In this document: positions 7,251 through 17,000 of the stretch, in pieces
Position numbering within the stretch: the first letter of the stretch is position 1
Layout of the letters: each line of letters begins with the position of its first letter
Origin: DATLAN01 sp035527455
GTDB taxonomy: Bacteria > Planctomycetota > Planctomycetia > Pirellulales > Thermoguttaceae
Assembly (NCBI GenBank): GCA_035527455.1
Contig: DATLAN010000098.1
Coordinates: 1-27,036 of the forward strand
Direction: 5' to 3'
DNA length: 27,036 bases
Notes under the pieces: model-generated
The model's database searches: none
What the model was told of the DNA's origin: nothing
The model's input: the letters and a program-made list of their open reading frames with translations, nothing else
Program-made: the position numbers and the translations under genes

Positions 7251-7304
7251 CCCTGCCTGTCGGAACCAGGAAATAAGTCGCCGGAGACTTCAAAGGAGAA
7301 AGAA

Positions 7305-7970
7305 ATGAAACGAGCAGCGGCGGTTCTGATGATCATCCTGTTTGCGGCCACGAGCGCTCAAGCCGCTTTCATCATCGTGGGCGACCACCAGATCGAACCC
7401 GGCCCGGGGCAAACCATCCCCATCTACGTCCAGGCAGAGCCGGGGGACCCGAACGTCGCCGGCGTGAGCCTCAACATCCAGGTCGGCGACGGCGGACCGG
7501 CGGTGGGCGGAACCGTGGGACCGACGATCGAGTACGTGCAACTGGTCAACGACCCGGGAGATCCGCTTCGCAACGCCTACTTCACCAGCGACTACGGCAC
7601 GGGTATTTTCGAGGGCGTGGGCAATCACGGCCATTTCGGCGTCGGCCAACTGGTCCCGCAGATCTACTCTGAGAATACGGCCACCGTCAGCGGGGCCATC
7701 GCGGCGAACGGCCTGCTGGCCGTGATCACGCTGGACGCGACCGATTTCACGCCCGACGACGGACCGTGGGCTCTGATCGTCAGTGCCACGCCCAACGGCC
7801 CGACCCAACTGGTCGACGACACGCCGCAAGTCAACCCGATTCCGTTGACCGTCGTGGACGGGTCGGTGGCGATCGTTAATCCCATCCCCGAGCCTTCCAC
7901 GCTCGTTTTGCTGGGCATGGGGGCGGTGGGGCTTCTGGCGTACGGCCGACGCAGACGCCGGGCCGCGTAA
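7305..7970 (+). CDS. PEP-CTERM exported protein, possible cohesin-like fold
   Basis: The 221-residue protein has a signal peptide (residues 1-20, cut after TSAQA) and a C-terminal exosortase sorting signal: PEPST at 195-199, a hydrophobic helix (LVLLGMGAVGLLAY), then GRRRRR. The mature region is beta-rich and has no cysteine. It begins with IEPGPGQTIPIYVQAEPGDP followed by NVAGVSLNIQVGDGG, a pattern like the first strands of cohesin-type domains, and later has GLLAVITLDATDFTPDDGPW. The cohesin assignment is tentative. The start is fixed by AAAGGAG six bases upstream of ATG. An exosortase (not in this window) would remove the C-terminal helix and pass the protein to the cell surface. The gene stands alone, with a REP-like hairpin after its stop that may act as terminator. 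Confidence 0.88.
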   Translation: MKRAAAVLMIILFAATSAQAAFIIVGDHQIEPGPGQTIPIYVQAEPGDPNVAGVSLNIQVGDGGPAVGGTVGPTIEYVQLVNDPGDPLRNAYFTSDYGTGIFEGVGNHGHFGVGQLVPQIYSENTATVSGAIAANGLLAVITLDATDFTPDDGPWALIVSATPNGPTQLVDDTPQVNPIPLTVVDGSVAIVNPIPEPSTLVLLGMGAVGLLAYGRRRRRAA

Positions 7971-8009
7971 CGCCCCCCTCGAGGCAATTCCAAGCGGGCC
8001 GGGAAACCA

Positions 8010-8083
8010 TTGCACAGTAGCCATCTCGCTCCGCGAGATGCAGCCACGTCTCGCGGAGCGAGACGGCCACTCTGACTGTGCAA
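8010..8083. repeat. REP-like hairpin pair with extended outer arms
   Basis: Inverted 25-bp units at 8016-8040 and 8047-8071 with a 6-bp spacer, as in the copy at 185-240. Here an additional perfect outer repeat, TTGCACAG (8010-8017) and CTGTGCAA (8076-8083), extends the stem. The element lies 40 bases after the PEP-CTERM stop and could form a very stable terminator-like structure. Confidence 0.85.
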
Positions 8084-8121
8084 ACCTTCGCACGGCCCCC
8101 CCAATCGGTCGCTCTCCCAAA

Positions 8122-8143
8122 ACCCTCGCCCCGGAGCGAGGGT
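8122..8143. terminator. Hairpin ACCCTCGC / GCGAGGGT, possible terminator
   Basis: A perfect 8-bp stem with a 6-nt loop (CCCGGA), between the REP-like element and the next gene. There is no T-tract after it, so an intrinsic terminator role is uncertain. Confidence 0.35.
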
Positions 8144-8164
8144 GTCCTCCTGCGAGCATTGACG

Positions 8165-8170
8165 TATACT
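8165..8170 (+). promoter_or_regulatory. Candidate -10 box TATACT upstream of the 903-aa gene
   Basis: TATACT matches the sigma-70 -10 consensus at five of six positions and lies 50 bases before the ATG at 8220. No good -35 is seen at normal spacing; TTGACG at 8159-8164 abuts it directly and cannot be its partner. Confidence 0.25.
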
Positions 8171-8219
8171 CGTAGAGAACGATTCGGCCCTGTCCGCCTA
8201 GCAGTCCGGGGGTAGCATC

Positions 8220-10931
8220 ATGGAATTCCGTACCAAACGGATCGGTTTCCTGCCGGCCGTGGTCTTGTTGTCGGTCGTTTCGGTCGCTGCGCCCGCGGCG
8301 GCCCAGTTGCGAATCGCCCTGCCTCCCGTCCAGCCGCGGATCCAGGCCGAGGCCTTCACCGGCGGTCGCTTCGGCGTGGGGCTGCTGACCGTCGATCCGT
8401 CCAAAGAGATGCTCGGCGGATTGCTGGGCGCGGAAGGCCTGGCCGTAAAAGACAGGGACGGCCGGGTGCTCTATCCGGTGCTGAGCACGCCGCCGCTGGC
8501 GCCGATGGCAAAAGAGTTGTTCCGCGAAGGATCGCCTTTGGCGTCCGGGGGCCCGGTCCGGGAGGAAGTCGGCGGGCTGGTCCGCTCGTTGCTGGAGAGG
8601 CCGCCGCGGACGAAGATCTACTTCCTCTTCCGCGGCGACGGCCCGCTGGAACTCACGCTCGAGGGCGCCTCGAAGATCCCCTTGACCATCACCCCGCGCC
8701 GCAACCCGGCGGCCAACAGGCAACTCTTGCAGCAGTGGTGGTCCGCCTACACGGCCGCCCCGCGGCTGTTGGAGACCCGGCCCGACTATCCGCCGTTGGT
8801 GGAAAACTATCTGAAGTCCACGTTGGCCAGACGGCTGAGCCTGGATCTACCCCGGCGCGAGCAGACCGACTCGTGGCAGGATCAGCTCGAGCAGGCGCTG
8901 GGCCTGTCGCTGGGAACCGAGACGGTCCGGTTGGCGATGCAACAGGACCGGATTCTGGGGCTGAACGAACTCCATTTGCCGGCCGATGAGGCCTTGCCCG
9001 ATCCGGTCGATGCGGCCGAAATCGAATACCCGCCGGTGCCCGAGGGCGTGGAGATCGAGCCGATCGCCAAGCGAGTGCCGGCCGAGTGTTTCTACATGCG
9101 GTTCGGCAGCTTCGGCAACTTCCTTTGGATGAACGACACGCTGGAGAAGTGGGGCGGCGATTTTCAGAACCTGCTCGCCTCGCGCGGCCTGGACTACGGC
9201 CGGCAACAACGCACCGAAGACCAACTGCTGACCAAGCAGACGGTGCTGAGCCGGCTGTTGGGCGGCACGATGATTTCCGACGTGGCCATCATCGGCACCG
9301 ACATGTTCTTCCGCGAAGGGGCCGCCTACGGCATCCTCTTCGAGGCCCGGCAGACCGACGTGCTGGGAACGGCCCTGGTCCAGGAACGGCTCAAACGACT
9401 CAAGCAAGGCGGCGTCGCGGAAGAGCAGATCGAGATCGGGGAACACACGGTTTCCTTCATCTCCTCGCCCGACGGCCGCGTGCGATCCTATTACGCCGTC
9501 AGCGGCGACTATCACTTCATCACGACTTCCGAGCGACTGGCCCGGCGGTTCCTCGAGACCAGCTCGGGCATCGGCGCGTTGGGCACCTCGGCCGGCTTTC
9601 GCCACGCGCGGGCAAGCATGCCGCTCGGCGACGATTATACGGTATTCATCTACTTCTCCGACGCGTTTTATCGCTATTTCACCAGCCCGCACTATCGCGT
9701 GGAGATGGCCCGGCGGTTGCAGGCCGCCTCGGACGTCGACCTGGTGCAGCTTGCCGTGTTGGCTTCTGCGACCGAGGGCAAGCCGGGCGAGACGATCGAC
9801 GAGTTGATCGGGGGCGAGTTGCTCCCCGAAGACTTCGCACGGCGGCCCGACGGCAGCCGGACCGTGCTGGTCGACGGCGAGGTGTTCGACTCGCTGCGAG
9901 GCTATCGTGGGGCCTTCTTGCCGGTGCCCGACACGCCCGTGGAGAAGGTCGGCCGCGCCGAAGCGGCGGCCTATCGCCGGTTCGCCGAATTCTATCGCGA
10001 GAAGTGGGACGGCCGGATGGACCCGACCATCATCGGCGTCAAGCGGGAGGCGCTGAAGGGCGGGCAGGAAACAATCGTCTTGAACGCCCACTTGAGCCCC
10101 TTTGCCGCCGAGCATTTCGAGTTCCTTTCCAAGTGGGCGGGCGAACCCGATACGAAGGAACTCGCCCCGGTCGAAGGCAACTTGATCTCGGCCGAGTTGG
10201 TGTTGAAGGACCAGACCATCTTCCTCGGGCTGACCGACTTCGGGCCGCCGCAACAAATCGACCTCGGCACGTTGTTCGGCTTCTGTCCCTTGCGCGACGT
10301 GCTGGTCGGCTACATCGGCACCACGGGCAGGGTCGGCCTGCTGAGCTTCCTGAACATCCGCATCGCCTCTCCGCCGGATGCCCGGGGTTACGCGACCGGC
10401 CCGCTGGGGCTTTGGCGGCGAACGCACAACGGGTTTACCGTCTACTCGCTTCACCCGGAGGTGTTGGCCAGCGTCACGCCGCAGCTTCGGTTCCAGGAGT
10501 CGGAGCGTGCGGCCCAACTGCGGCTGGACGTCCGCGATCTTTCCCATGCACGGATGACGCCGCTCTTGAACGACCTCGGCTACCGCCGCACGCGCGACAC
10601 GTCGCTGGGGAACATCCGGCTGATGCACGCCATCGAGCAACAACTGCACGTGCCGCCGGAAGATTGCCTTCAGGCGGCCGAGTTCCTGCTGGACGCCAAG
10701 CTGGTCTGTCCGCTGGGCGGCCAATACGTCTACCAGCAGCGCCCCGACGGCACCGGCTGGTGGACCTCCACGGCCATGCCCGAGGACGTGGGCAAGCTCT
10801 TGGGCTCACAGGCTCCCGAAGGCTATCAGGCCCCGCCGCTGAGCTGGTTCCGCGGGCTGAAGCTCGACGCCGCGATGACGCGCAACGTCCTTTCGGCCCA
10901 CGCCGAAGTGATCATGCAGTCGCCACAGTAG
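8220..10931 (+). CDS. Large exported protein of unknown function (903 aa)
   Basis: A signal peptide is clear (residues 1-28, hydrophobic core PAVVLLSVVSVA, cut after APAAA). The remaining roughly 875 residues are soluble, without membrane segments or a PEP-CTERM tail, so it is probably periplasmic. I recognise no named domain. Notable stretches are MRFGSFGNFLWMNDTLEKWG, DVAIIGTDMFFREGAAYGIL, YYAVSGDYHFITTSERLARR, TVFIYFSDAFYRYF and NLISAELVLKDQTIFLGLTD. The SGDYHFITTSERLARRFLE part is reminiscent of exported proteins that report per-object state, but that is only an impression. The sequence is uninterrupted and matches its neighbours in GC-rich codon use. The start is chosen for the signal peptide; the ribosome site (CGGGGG, about 8 bases upstream) is poor. 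It is convergent with the giant PEP-CTERM gene and may be a monocistronic unit. Confidence 0.85.
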   Translation: MEFRTKRIGFLPAVVLLSVVSVAAPAAAQLRIALPPVQPRIQAEAFTGGRFGVGLLTVDPSKEMLGGLLGAEGLAVKDRDGRVLYPVLSTPPLAPMAKELFREGSPLASGGPVREEVGGLVRSLLERPPRTKIYFLFRGDGPLELTLEGASKIPLTITPRRNPAANRQLLQQWWSAYTAAPRLLETRPDYPPLVENYLKSTLARRLSLDLPRREQTDSWQDQLEQALGLSLGTETVRLAMQQDRILGLNELHLPADEALPDPVDAAEIEYPPVPEGVEIEPIAKRVPAECFYMRFGSFGNFLWMNDTLEKWGGDFQNLLASRGLDYGRQQRTEDQLLTKQTVLSRLLGGTMISDVAIIGTDMFFREGAAYGILFEARQTDVLGTALVQERLKRLKQGGVAEEQIEIGEHTVSFISSPDGRVRSYYAVSGDYHFITTSERLARRFLETSSGIGALGTSAGFRHARASMPLGDDYTVFIYFSDAFYRYFTSPHYRVEMARRLQAASDVDLVQLAVLASATEGKPGETIDELIGGELLPEDFARRPDGSRTVLVDGEVFDSLRGYRGAFLPVPDTPVEKVGRAEAAAYRRFAEFYREKWDGRMDPTIIGVKREALKGGQETIVLNAHLSPFAAEHFEFLSKWAGEPDTKELAPVEGNLISAELVLKDQTIFLGLTDFGPPQQIDLGTLFGFCPLRDVLVGYIGTTGRVGLLSFLNIRIASPPDARGYATGPLGLWRRTHNGFTVYSLHPEVLASVTPQLRFQESERAAQLRLDVRDLSHARMTPLLNDLGYRRTRDTSLGNIRLMHAIEQQLHVPPEDCLQAAEFLLDAKLVCPLGGQYVYQQRPDGTGWWTSTAMPEDVGKLLGSQAPEGYQAPPLSWFRGLKLDAAMTRNVLSAHAEVIMQSPQ

Positions 10932-10949
10932 GTCAGGGCTTGCCCTGAC
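10932..10949. terminator. Palindrome GTCAGGGC-TT-GCCCTGAC between convergent genes
   Basis: Perfect 8-bp arms around TT start at the base after the 903-aa gene's stop. It sits between two converging genes and probably ends transcription in one or both directions, although no T-run is adjacent. A related run, CGCCCTGACGTC, follows at about 10992. Confidence 0.5.
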
Positions 10950-11021
10950 TCCTTACGGCATCACAAGCCCGATATCGCCAAGTCTCGCCCTGACGTCTTG
11001 CGTTCGGTTCACCTCGCCGGT

Positions 11022-14000
11022 TCACCGTCTTCGCCGGATGAGCAGCAGTAAGGCCAGCAAGCCGCTCAGGAGCAGAACCACCGTGCCCGGCTCGGGGACG
11101 ACGGTGATCGTGCCGCTGTGGCGCGGGCTGCCGAAGCCGAGCATGTACTCGAACGTGATCGCGCTGGGATCGGTGCCCGGCTCGACCAGTTGGCCGAGTT
11201 CCACGTCGGCGTACGACAACAGGCCGACGAGCGAGCCCGCGCCCACCACGTCGCCGTTGGCCGAGACCAGCGTGCCCTCGCCCGAGGACAACGCGGCCGC
11301 CACGCCCTGGACGTCCTCGCCGGTCAACTGGCCGTCGACCGACAGGGCCCAGGCCATCACGCCGTCGACCGAGACGGTGAACCGGCCGGTCGCCGGGTCG
11401 TACACGGCCGTTGCCGAGCCTTCCGCCACGCCGGGGTCGGCCTTGCTGTAGTTCTGCAACAAGGCCATGAAGTCCCGCAGGTTGACCTGTCCGTCGCCGC
11501 GGTCGGAGGGGCCGCCGGCCACGTCGCCGTCGAGCCACGTCTTGTTCGGCGTGGGCTTCCACCGGTTGCCGGTCCAATTGCCGATCATCGCGGCGACGTC
11601 CAGACCGTTGACCGCCCCGTCGCCGTCGGCGTCGCCGCTTCGAGCGATGAAGAGATCGCCGGTCACCTTGGAAAAGGCCTCATCCTCCGCAAGCCGGGGG
11701 ATGCTGCCCAGGTCTCCGTAAGAGATCACACCATCGTCGACCAGGTGGTAAGTCAGGCCGTTGGCGTCGGTGACCTTCGGCAGAAAACCCGAGTTCGGGT
11801 CGCCCGGATCGACGGGATAGTATCGCCATCCCCAAGCCTCTTCGGGAATAGGCTGGCCGAGCAGATCCACTTGGCCGAGTTCCAGCCAGAGGAGTTCGCC
11901 GGGCACGGCTTGGTCGTACACCTCTTGCGTCGTCGGCAGGACCGGATGGACGTCCATGTTGAAGATGCCGCTGCCGATGTGATGGCCGGCGAACGCTTCC
12001 GGAACGTCGAACATGCCGGAGAGGGTGTTAGACGACGTGTCTTGAACCTCGACGAACGTCAGCGTCAAGGGCTCGGGAGGTACGTTGCCCGGGTCGGTCG
12101 AGGCGATGTGGCCTTGCGGCACGCTGCCGTTCCACAGCACGCCGATCCCGCGCAGCGTCACGTCGCCATCGAGGGTCATCTCCGAGTCGATCGTCGGCGT
12201 ACCCGTCAGGACGATCTTGTCGCTCTGATCGCTGAAGATCTCGAACGTCGTCCTGGGCGTGGAAAGGACGTTGCCTTGGGCGTCTTCTTCGACGACCATT
12301 TGCGGATGCCCCACGAACGTCAACGTGCCGATGTGCTGATCGAGCAAGCCGTGGCGGATCGTCGGGTTGACGCCGGCGGTGGCCGACCAGAGCGGGGCAT
12401 CGCCGGCGAGGCTTAGGTTTCCGCTGATCTCCAACTCCCCGTAAACCGCCGTGCCGTCGTCGGCGGTCACGTCGGCAAAGGTGTAGGTGCTGACGTTCCC
12501 CACACCCGGGTCGAACGGTCCGAGCAACAGTTCCGAGTCGCCCTCGACCGTCAGGTTGCGGAACTGCCCGGCGAGGCCGCCCAAGTCGATGGCGGAATCG
12601 CTCTCCACGACGATGTCCGTATTCGGCATACTGATGGGGGCCGCACTCGGGGTAATCGTTCTCCAGAGACCTTCCTGGGCCGGATCGCTGAGATCGACTC
12701 GCTTTTCGGCTCCGCCCGGCGGCGTAAAGTACCAGTTGAAGGTCTGATTGCCGGCGTACTCCTGGCCCATGGCCACGAAACTGTAGCCCCTGCCCGCTTC
12801 CAGGGTCTTGATGCCGTTAGAGGTCCACTCATAATTGCCCACTTGATCGACCGTGTCGTCGAACGTGCCGTTATCGTCCATGTCGATAAACATCCACGCC
12901 CGGTCGTCGCAGTCGAAGCGGAACCGGTAGTCCCCGGTTTCCGGGGGATAGAATCGACCGCTGTAAGCGGTGATGAAGTCATCCGCGTTCCCATCGAAAT
13001 TGGGGAACGAATTCCAGGCCTGCGTAGTACCGGAGAGGAGCAGATTGTTCGCCCCATCCTCCGCAACGGCTAGGACGGTGTTCGCCTTGTCGCCGGTGAA
13101 TATCCGGGTGGCGGATGGGTAGTAGGCGGCGCCAATGAGGTTCATACGCGTATCGTTGCGGGGAGTCCCGCGGAAGATCGACCCCATCAAACCGTCGCCC
13201 TCCGCGCCCGTGGTAGTGGCCATAGCGAGCGTGCCGTTGAGCGTAATGCGTTCCGGTCCGTTCTTGGTCAGATCGGCGCCCATGAACGTTGCCTGGCCGT
13301 CCCCGACGGTGAAGGTCGGAAATACAACGGTGTCAACGCGGTAGGACAGACTCGCGGCGATGACCAACGAGCCTTCCACGTCCGCCGTGCTGTTGCCGTC
13401 GAAGGTCACCTTATCGGCCAAAACCAGCCCGTCGGGGCCGATCTTCAGCGAGCTGTTGGTGACGGTCAGGTTGCCGCCGTCGAGCATTCCGTTGACTTCC
13501 AGCTCGCCGTTGTCGACCGTCGTGGCCGCGGGTATCGCGTCGGGCTGGATGAACAACTCGGCGTGCGCCGCGTTGCCCAGATTGACGACCGAGTTGGTGG
13601 GGATCGGGCCGTCGGGCGGGGTTTGCATGAGGAACCTGATCCGCGAGCCGCCGGTGCCCTCCATGTGGCCGAACGCCACCGCGTACTCTCCGGCGTCGAG
13701 GTACTGCGTCTTGACGCCGTTATCACCGAGCATCCGCTCGGTGCTCTGGAAGACTCCGTCCCGGTCCAGGTCCAGATACATGACGACGCGGTCGTCCCTG
13801 TTCTGGAATTCCAGGCGGTAGTCGCCCGACACCGTGGCGTTGAACATGCCGGTGAAGAGCGTCTGGTACAAGTCGTTCACGGTGATCCCGGGAATCAAGC
13901 CTCGGAAAGTACCGTCGCCGCTGATGTCGAAATTGCCGCGGAACTGGGTGGTTCCGACGGGCACCATCGCCATCAGGCCGCCCCCGTTGCTGAAGTCCAT

Positions 14001-17000
14001 CAGGGCGCTGTTGGTGGGGTTGGCGGGGTCCATGAACCCGGACATAACGAGCGTACCGAGGAGGTCGCTGATGTTGACGATCACGTCGGAGTTGATCACC
14101 ATCTTGCCGCCGAGGACTTCCAGTCCGGTGGTAGCGTCGATCGGCGCGTCGACCACGACCGTGCCGCCGCGGACCACGGTTTTGCCCTGGTACTCCATGG
14201 GCGCGTTGGCCTGGAGGTTGACGTTGCCGCCGAGGAACTCGACTCCACCCTTGCCGGACATGGGGCCGTTGAGGTTGAAGGTGTAACCGTCGTTGGCCTC
14301 CAAGGAAAGGACCGCATGGTTGTCGAACGTCACGGCGTTGAGGGCCACTTCGACGTTCCCCACGCCGCCGGGTAACTCGGCGGTGGTTGCGAACGTCCCA
14401 TCGCCGGTAACTGACAGCGGGTTGTCGAACGTGAGGTTTCCGCCGGTGCTCGAGACGAGCAGCCCGCCGCCGTTGAAGGCGACCGAGCCGAAGGCGCCGC
14501 CGGGATCGAGCAACCCGACCAACTCGCCGGAGTCGAGTCGGAAGGTGGTGTTTTCCAGGTTCGTCCCCGGCCTGGTGAGGATCGTGCGTCCCGAGCCGCT
14601 GATCGCGATCGTCAGATTGCGTCCGCCGCCGTCCAGGCCGGAAGCTTCGGTCAGGGTGGTGTCCGTATTGGAGTGGATCCCCACGGTCGCGTCGCCGTCA
14701 CCCTCGAAGTTGACGCTGGAAAAGGTGATCGGGCTACCCGTGGTCGTCAAGGTTTCTCCGTCGCCGATGTTCAGCACGTTGAGATTCAGACCGGACATAG
14801 CCGCACCGAGCGTACCGCCGCCGACGACCGTGATGTTCGTATCGAGCAAATCCACCGGCAGCAGGGGATCGCCGCCGGCGCCCAAAACGTCGATCGACAG
14901 CGTGCCGCCGGAGATCCGGCCCTCGGTGGAACCGCCCCAAGCATCGATGCCGACCATCCTCAACACGCCTTCCCGGGCGTCGAAAGTCGCGTTTTCCAGC
15001 CCCACGTTGGGCTGGGCCAAAGCCAGTTCCAGCGACCCGCTCTTGGAGATCACGACCGCCGGGCCGGCGCCCGGATCACCCTCGCCGGTGATCACGCCCA
15101 ATTCCAACGGCCCTTCCACCTTGAATCCGACGGTCGTAGCACCGTTGGGGATCGTCGTCGAACTGAACTCGATCGGTTGACCCGCCGTTTCCAACACGCC
15201 GCTTGCGATGGTCAACGGGCCGCCGAAGAAGTCCATCTGGGCGTTGATGCCCGTTACGTCGTCCGGTGCGGCCGTCTCCACGGTGGTCGAGAGGAAGGTC
15301 ACGCCGTCGGGCGCGCCCGTCACGCTCATCACGCCGTTCTCCAGCCTGAGGTTGCCGAAGTCCGCGGAGAAATCCGTGTCGGCAAAGAGCGTGGAGTCGG
15401 CCGCGACCGTGAAGTGTTTGTCCGTCAGAGTCAACGCGGGGATCGGCATGCGATACGAAGTGCTCAGGCCGTACTTGTCGGCGAAGTACGTGCCGACGGC
15501 CACGTGTTCCGCGTCGCTGAGCGTGCCGGTGTAGACGAGCACCTCGGCGACGTCCATGTCAAGACTGGTAAAGCCGCCCAATTGGGTGAACGGGTCGAAC
15601 GTCTGTGTGGACGTCGTATTCGGTCCGAACATCACGCCGTCGACCCACAGTCGGTAATCCTGCGTCTTCAGTTGGAAGGATTGCAGGTGCCACTCGTGGG
15701 CCGAAACCCCCGAGAAAAGGTTCTGGTCGCCACCGCCTTTTTGCAGGGAGCGTTCCTGGTCTCTGGTCATGTGGAGCCAGCCCTGGGTGGTGCTGGTAGC
15801 GTCCATTGGATTCCGCCAGCCGGAGCCGGCGTTCATCTTGTACATGATGAACGTCGTAGTGTCTTGAGCCGCGACGTCGGCGTAGTCGAGACTGTCGCTT
15901 TCGGCGGCGACGAATCGCAGCACGGGCTTGCCGTTGACCCCATCGGCGACGAATTGCGGCATGCCGGCCGGCGCGGTGGCGACGTTGCCGCTGCCGTCCT
16001 TGTCGGCCCAATAGGCCACGCCCTGGCCGTCGGCCGGCGCCGGGCCGGTGCCGTCGGCGGTGGTGGACAACGTGGTCGGATCATCCGCGTCGAGCCAGAA
16101 GGCGATTCCGGGCGGCATCGCGGGTATCGGGAGTGCCACGTCGGTCACTATGAAGGTCCCGCCCGAGAGCCTCGCCTGGTTGGCCCCGGCCCAGGCGGCG
16201 TTGCCGATGAGCGTCAACGGGCCTCCGCCGGCATCCAAGACGGCGCCGGTCATGCCCTGGAATTTCGTCGCCGTGTCCGGCCCGATAGTCAAGCCGGCCG
16301 GACCGCGCATGGAAAACACGAACCCGTCGGCGGTGCCTGTCGCGTCGATGGTGCCCAATTCGGTCGCCACCTGCAGATCCACGCCCGCGGAGTTGATACC
16401 CGGAACAAACGCGATGCCGGTGGGGAAGACGATCGGACCGGTACCCGCCGTGGTCAACACGGCGCCCTCGTTGATCGTCACGTCGCCCAGGGTAGTGGCG
16501 GTCTGGGCATGGACGCCGGCCGTCCCGGAAACGGTCGTGGAGGTGAAGCTCATGCCGCCGGGCGCGCCGGCCGTGGTCAGGGTCCCGGCGGTAAGAGTCA
16601 AGGGGCCGAAATCGGCCGTGGGTCCCATCGCGTTGAGCGTGGAATCGGCGATCACCTCGACGGTGTGACCGGTCATGGCCAGCGACTCGCTCGCCCCGGG
16701 CGTCGGCTCGCGAGACAGGTACTGCGGGTCGATACCGTCGCCCAGGTTGCCGTAGTCCCAAGTCAACTCGATACCCGACTCGAGCGCGATATCGGAGTAC
16801 CCGACGACGATGTCGTGTTGTCCTTCCTCGCCGGCAGCCACGGTGAAGGTCCCGGTTGCCGGGACGAACTGATTCGCGCTCTGCGCGTAGGACGCCACCT
16901 GCTGTCCGTCGATCCACAGCTTGCCGCCTGCGTTCGTCGCGAGGGTGAACTTGTAGTCGCCCTCGTCCGGCATCAGGATCTTGCCGGTCCAGCGCACGGC

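Larger units (their letters stand above)
6831..7304. other. Palindrome-rich intergenic region between the T6SS remnant and the PEP-CTERM gene
   Basis: No convincing gene is present; open frames on the minus strand here resemble no family I know. The region should hold the divergent promoters for the T6SS operon (left) and the PEP-CTERM gene (right). It contains several dyads, listed separately, and an AT-richer patch at about 7138-7180 (AATAAATTGCTAGATTCTCA) that may hold the rightward promoter. Confidence 0.5.

Noticed and set aside
185..8071. Reading the repeated hairpin units as a CRISPR array
   Set aside because: The units are palindromic, thousands of bases apart and in both orientations, without regular spacers or cas genes.
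8847..10724. 625-codon minus-strand frame opposite the 903-aa gene
   Set aside because: The composition (Arg, Gln, Val, His-rich) and lack of any signal or motif mark it as an antisense shadow.
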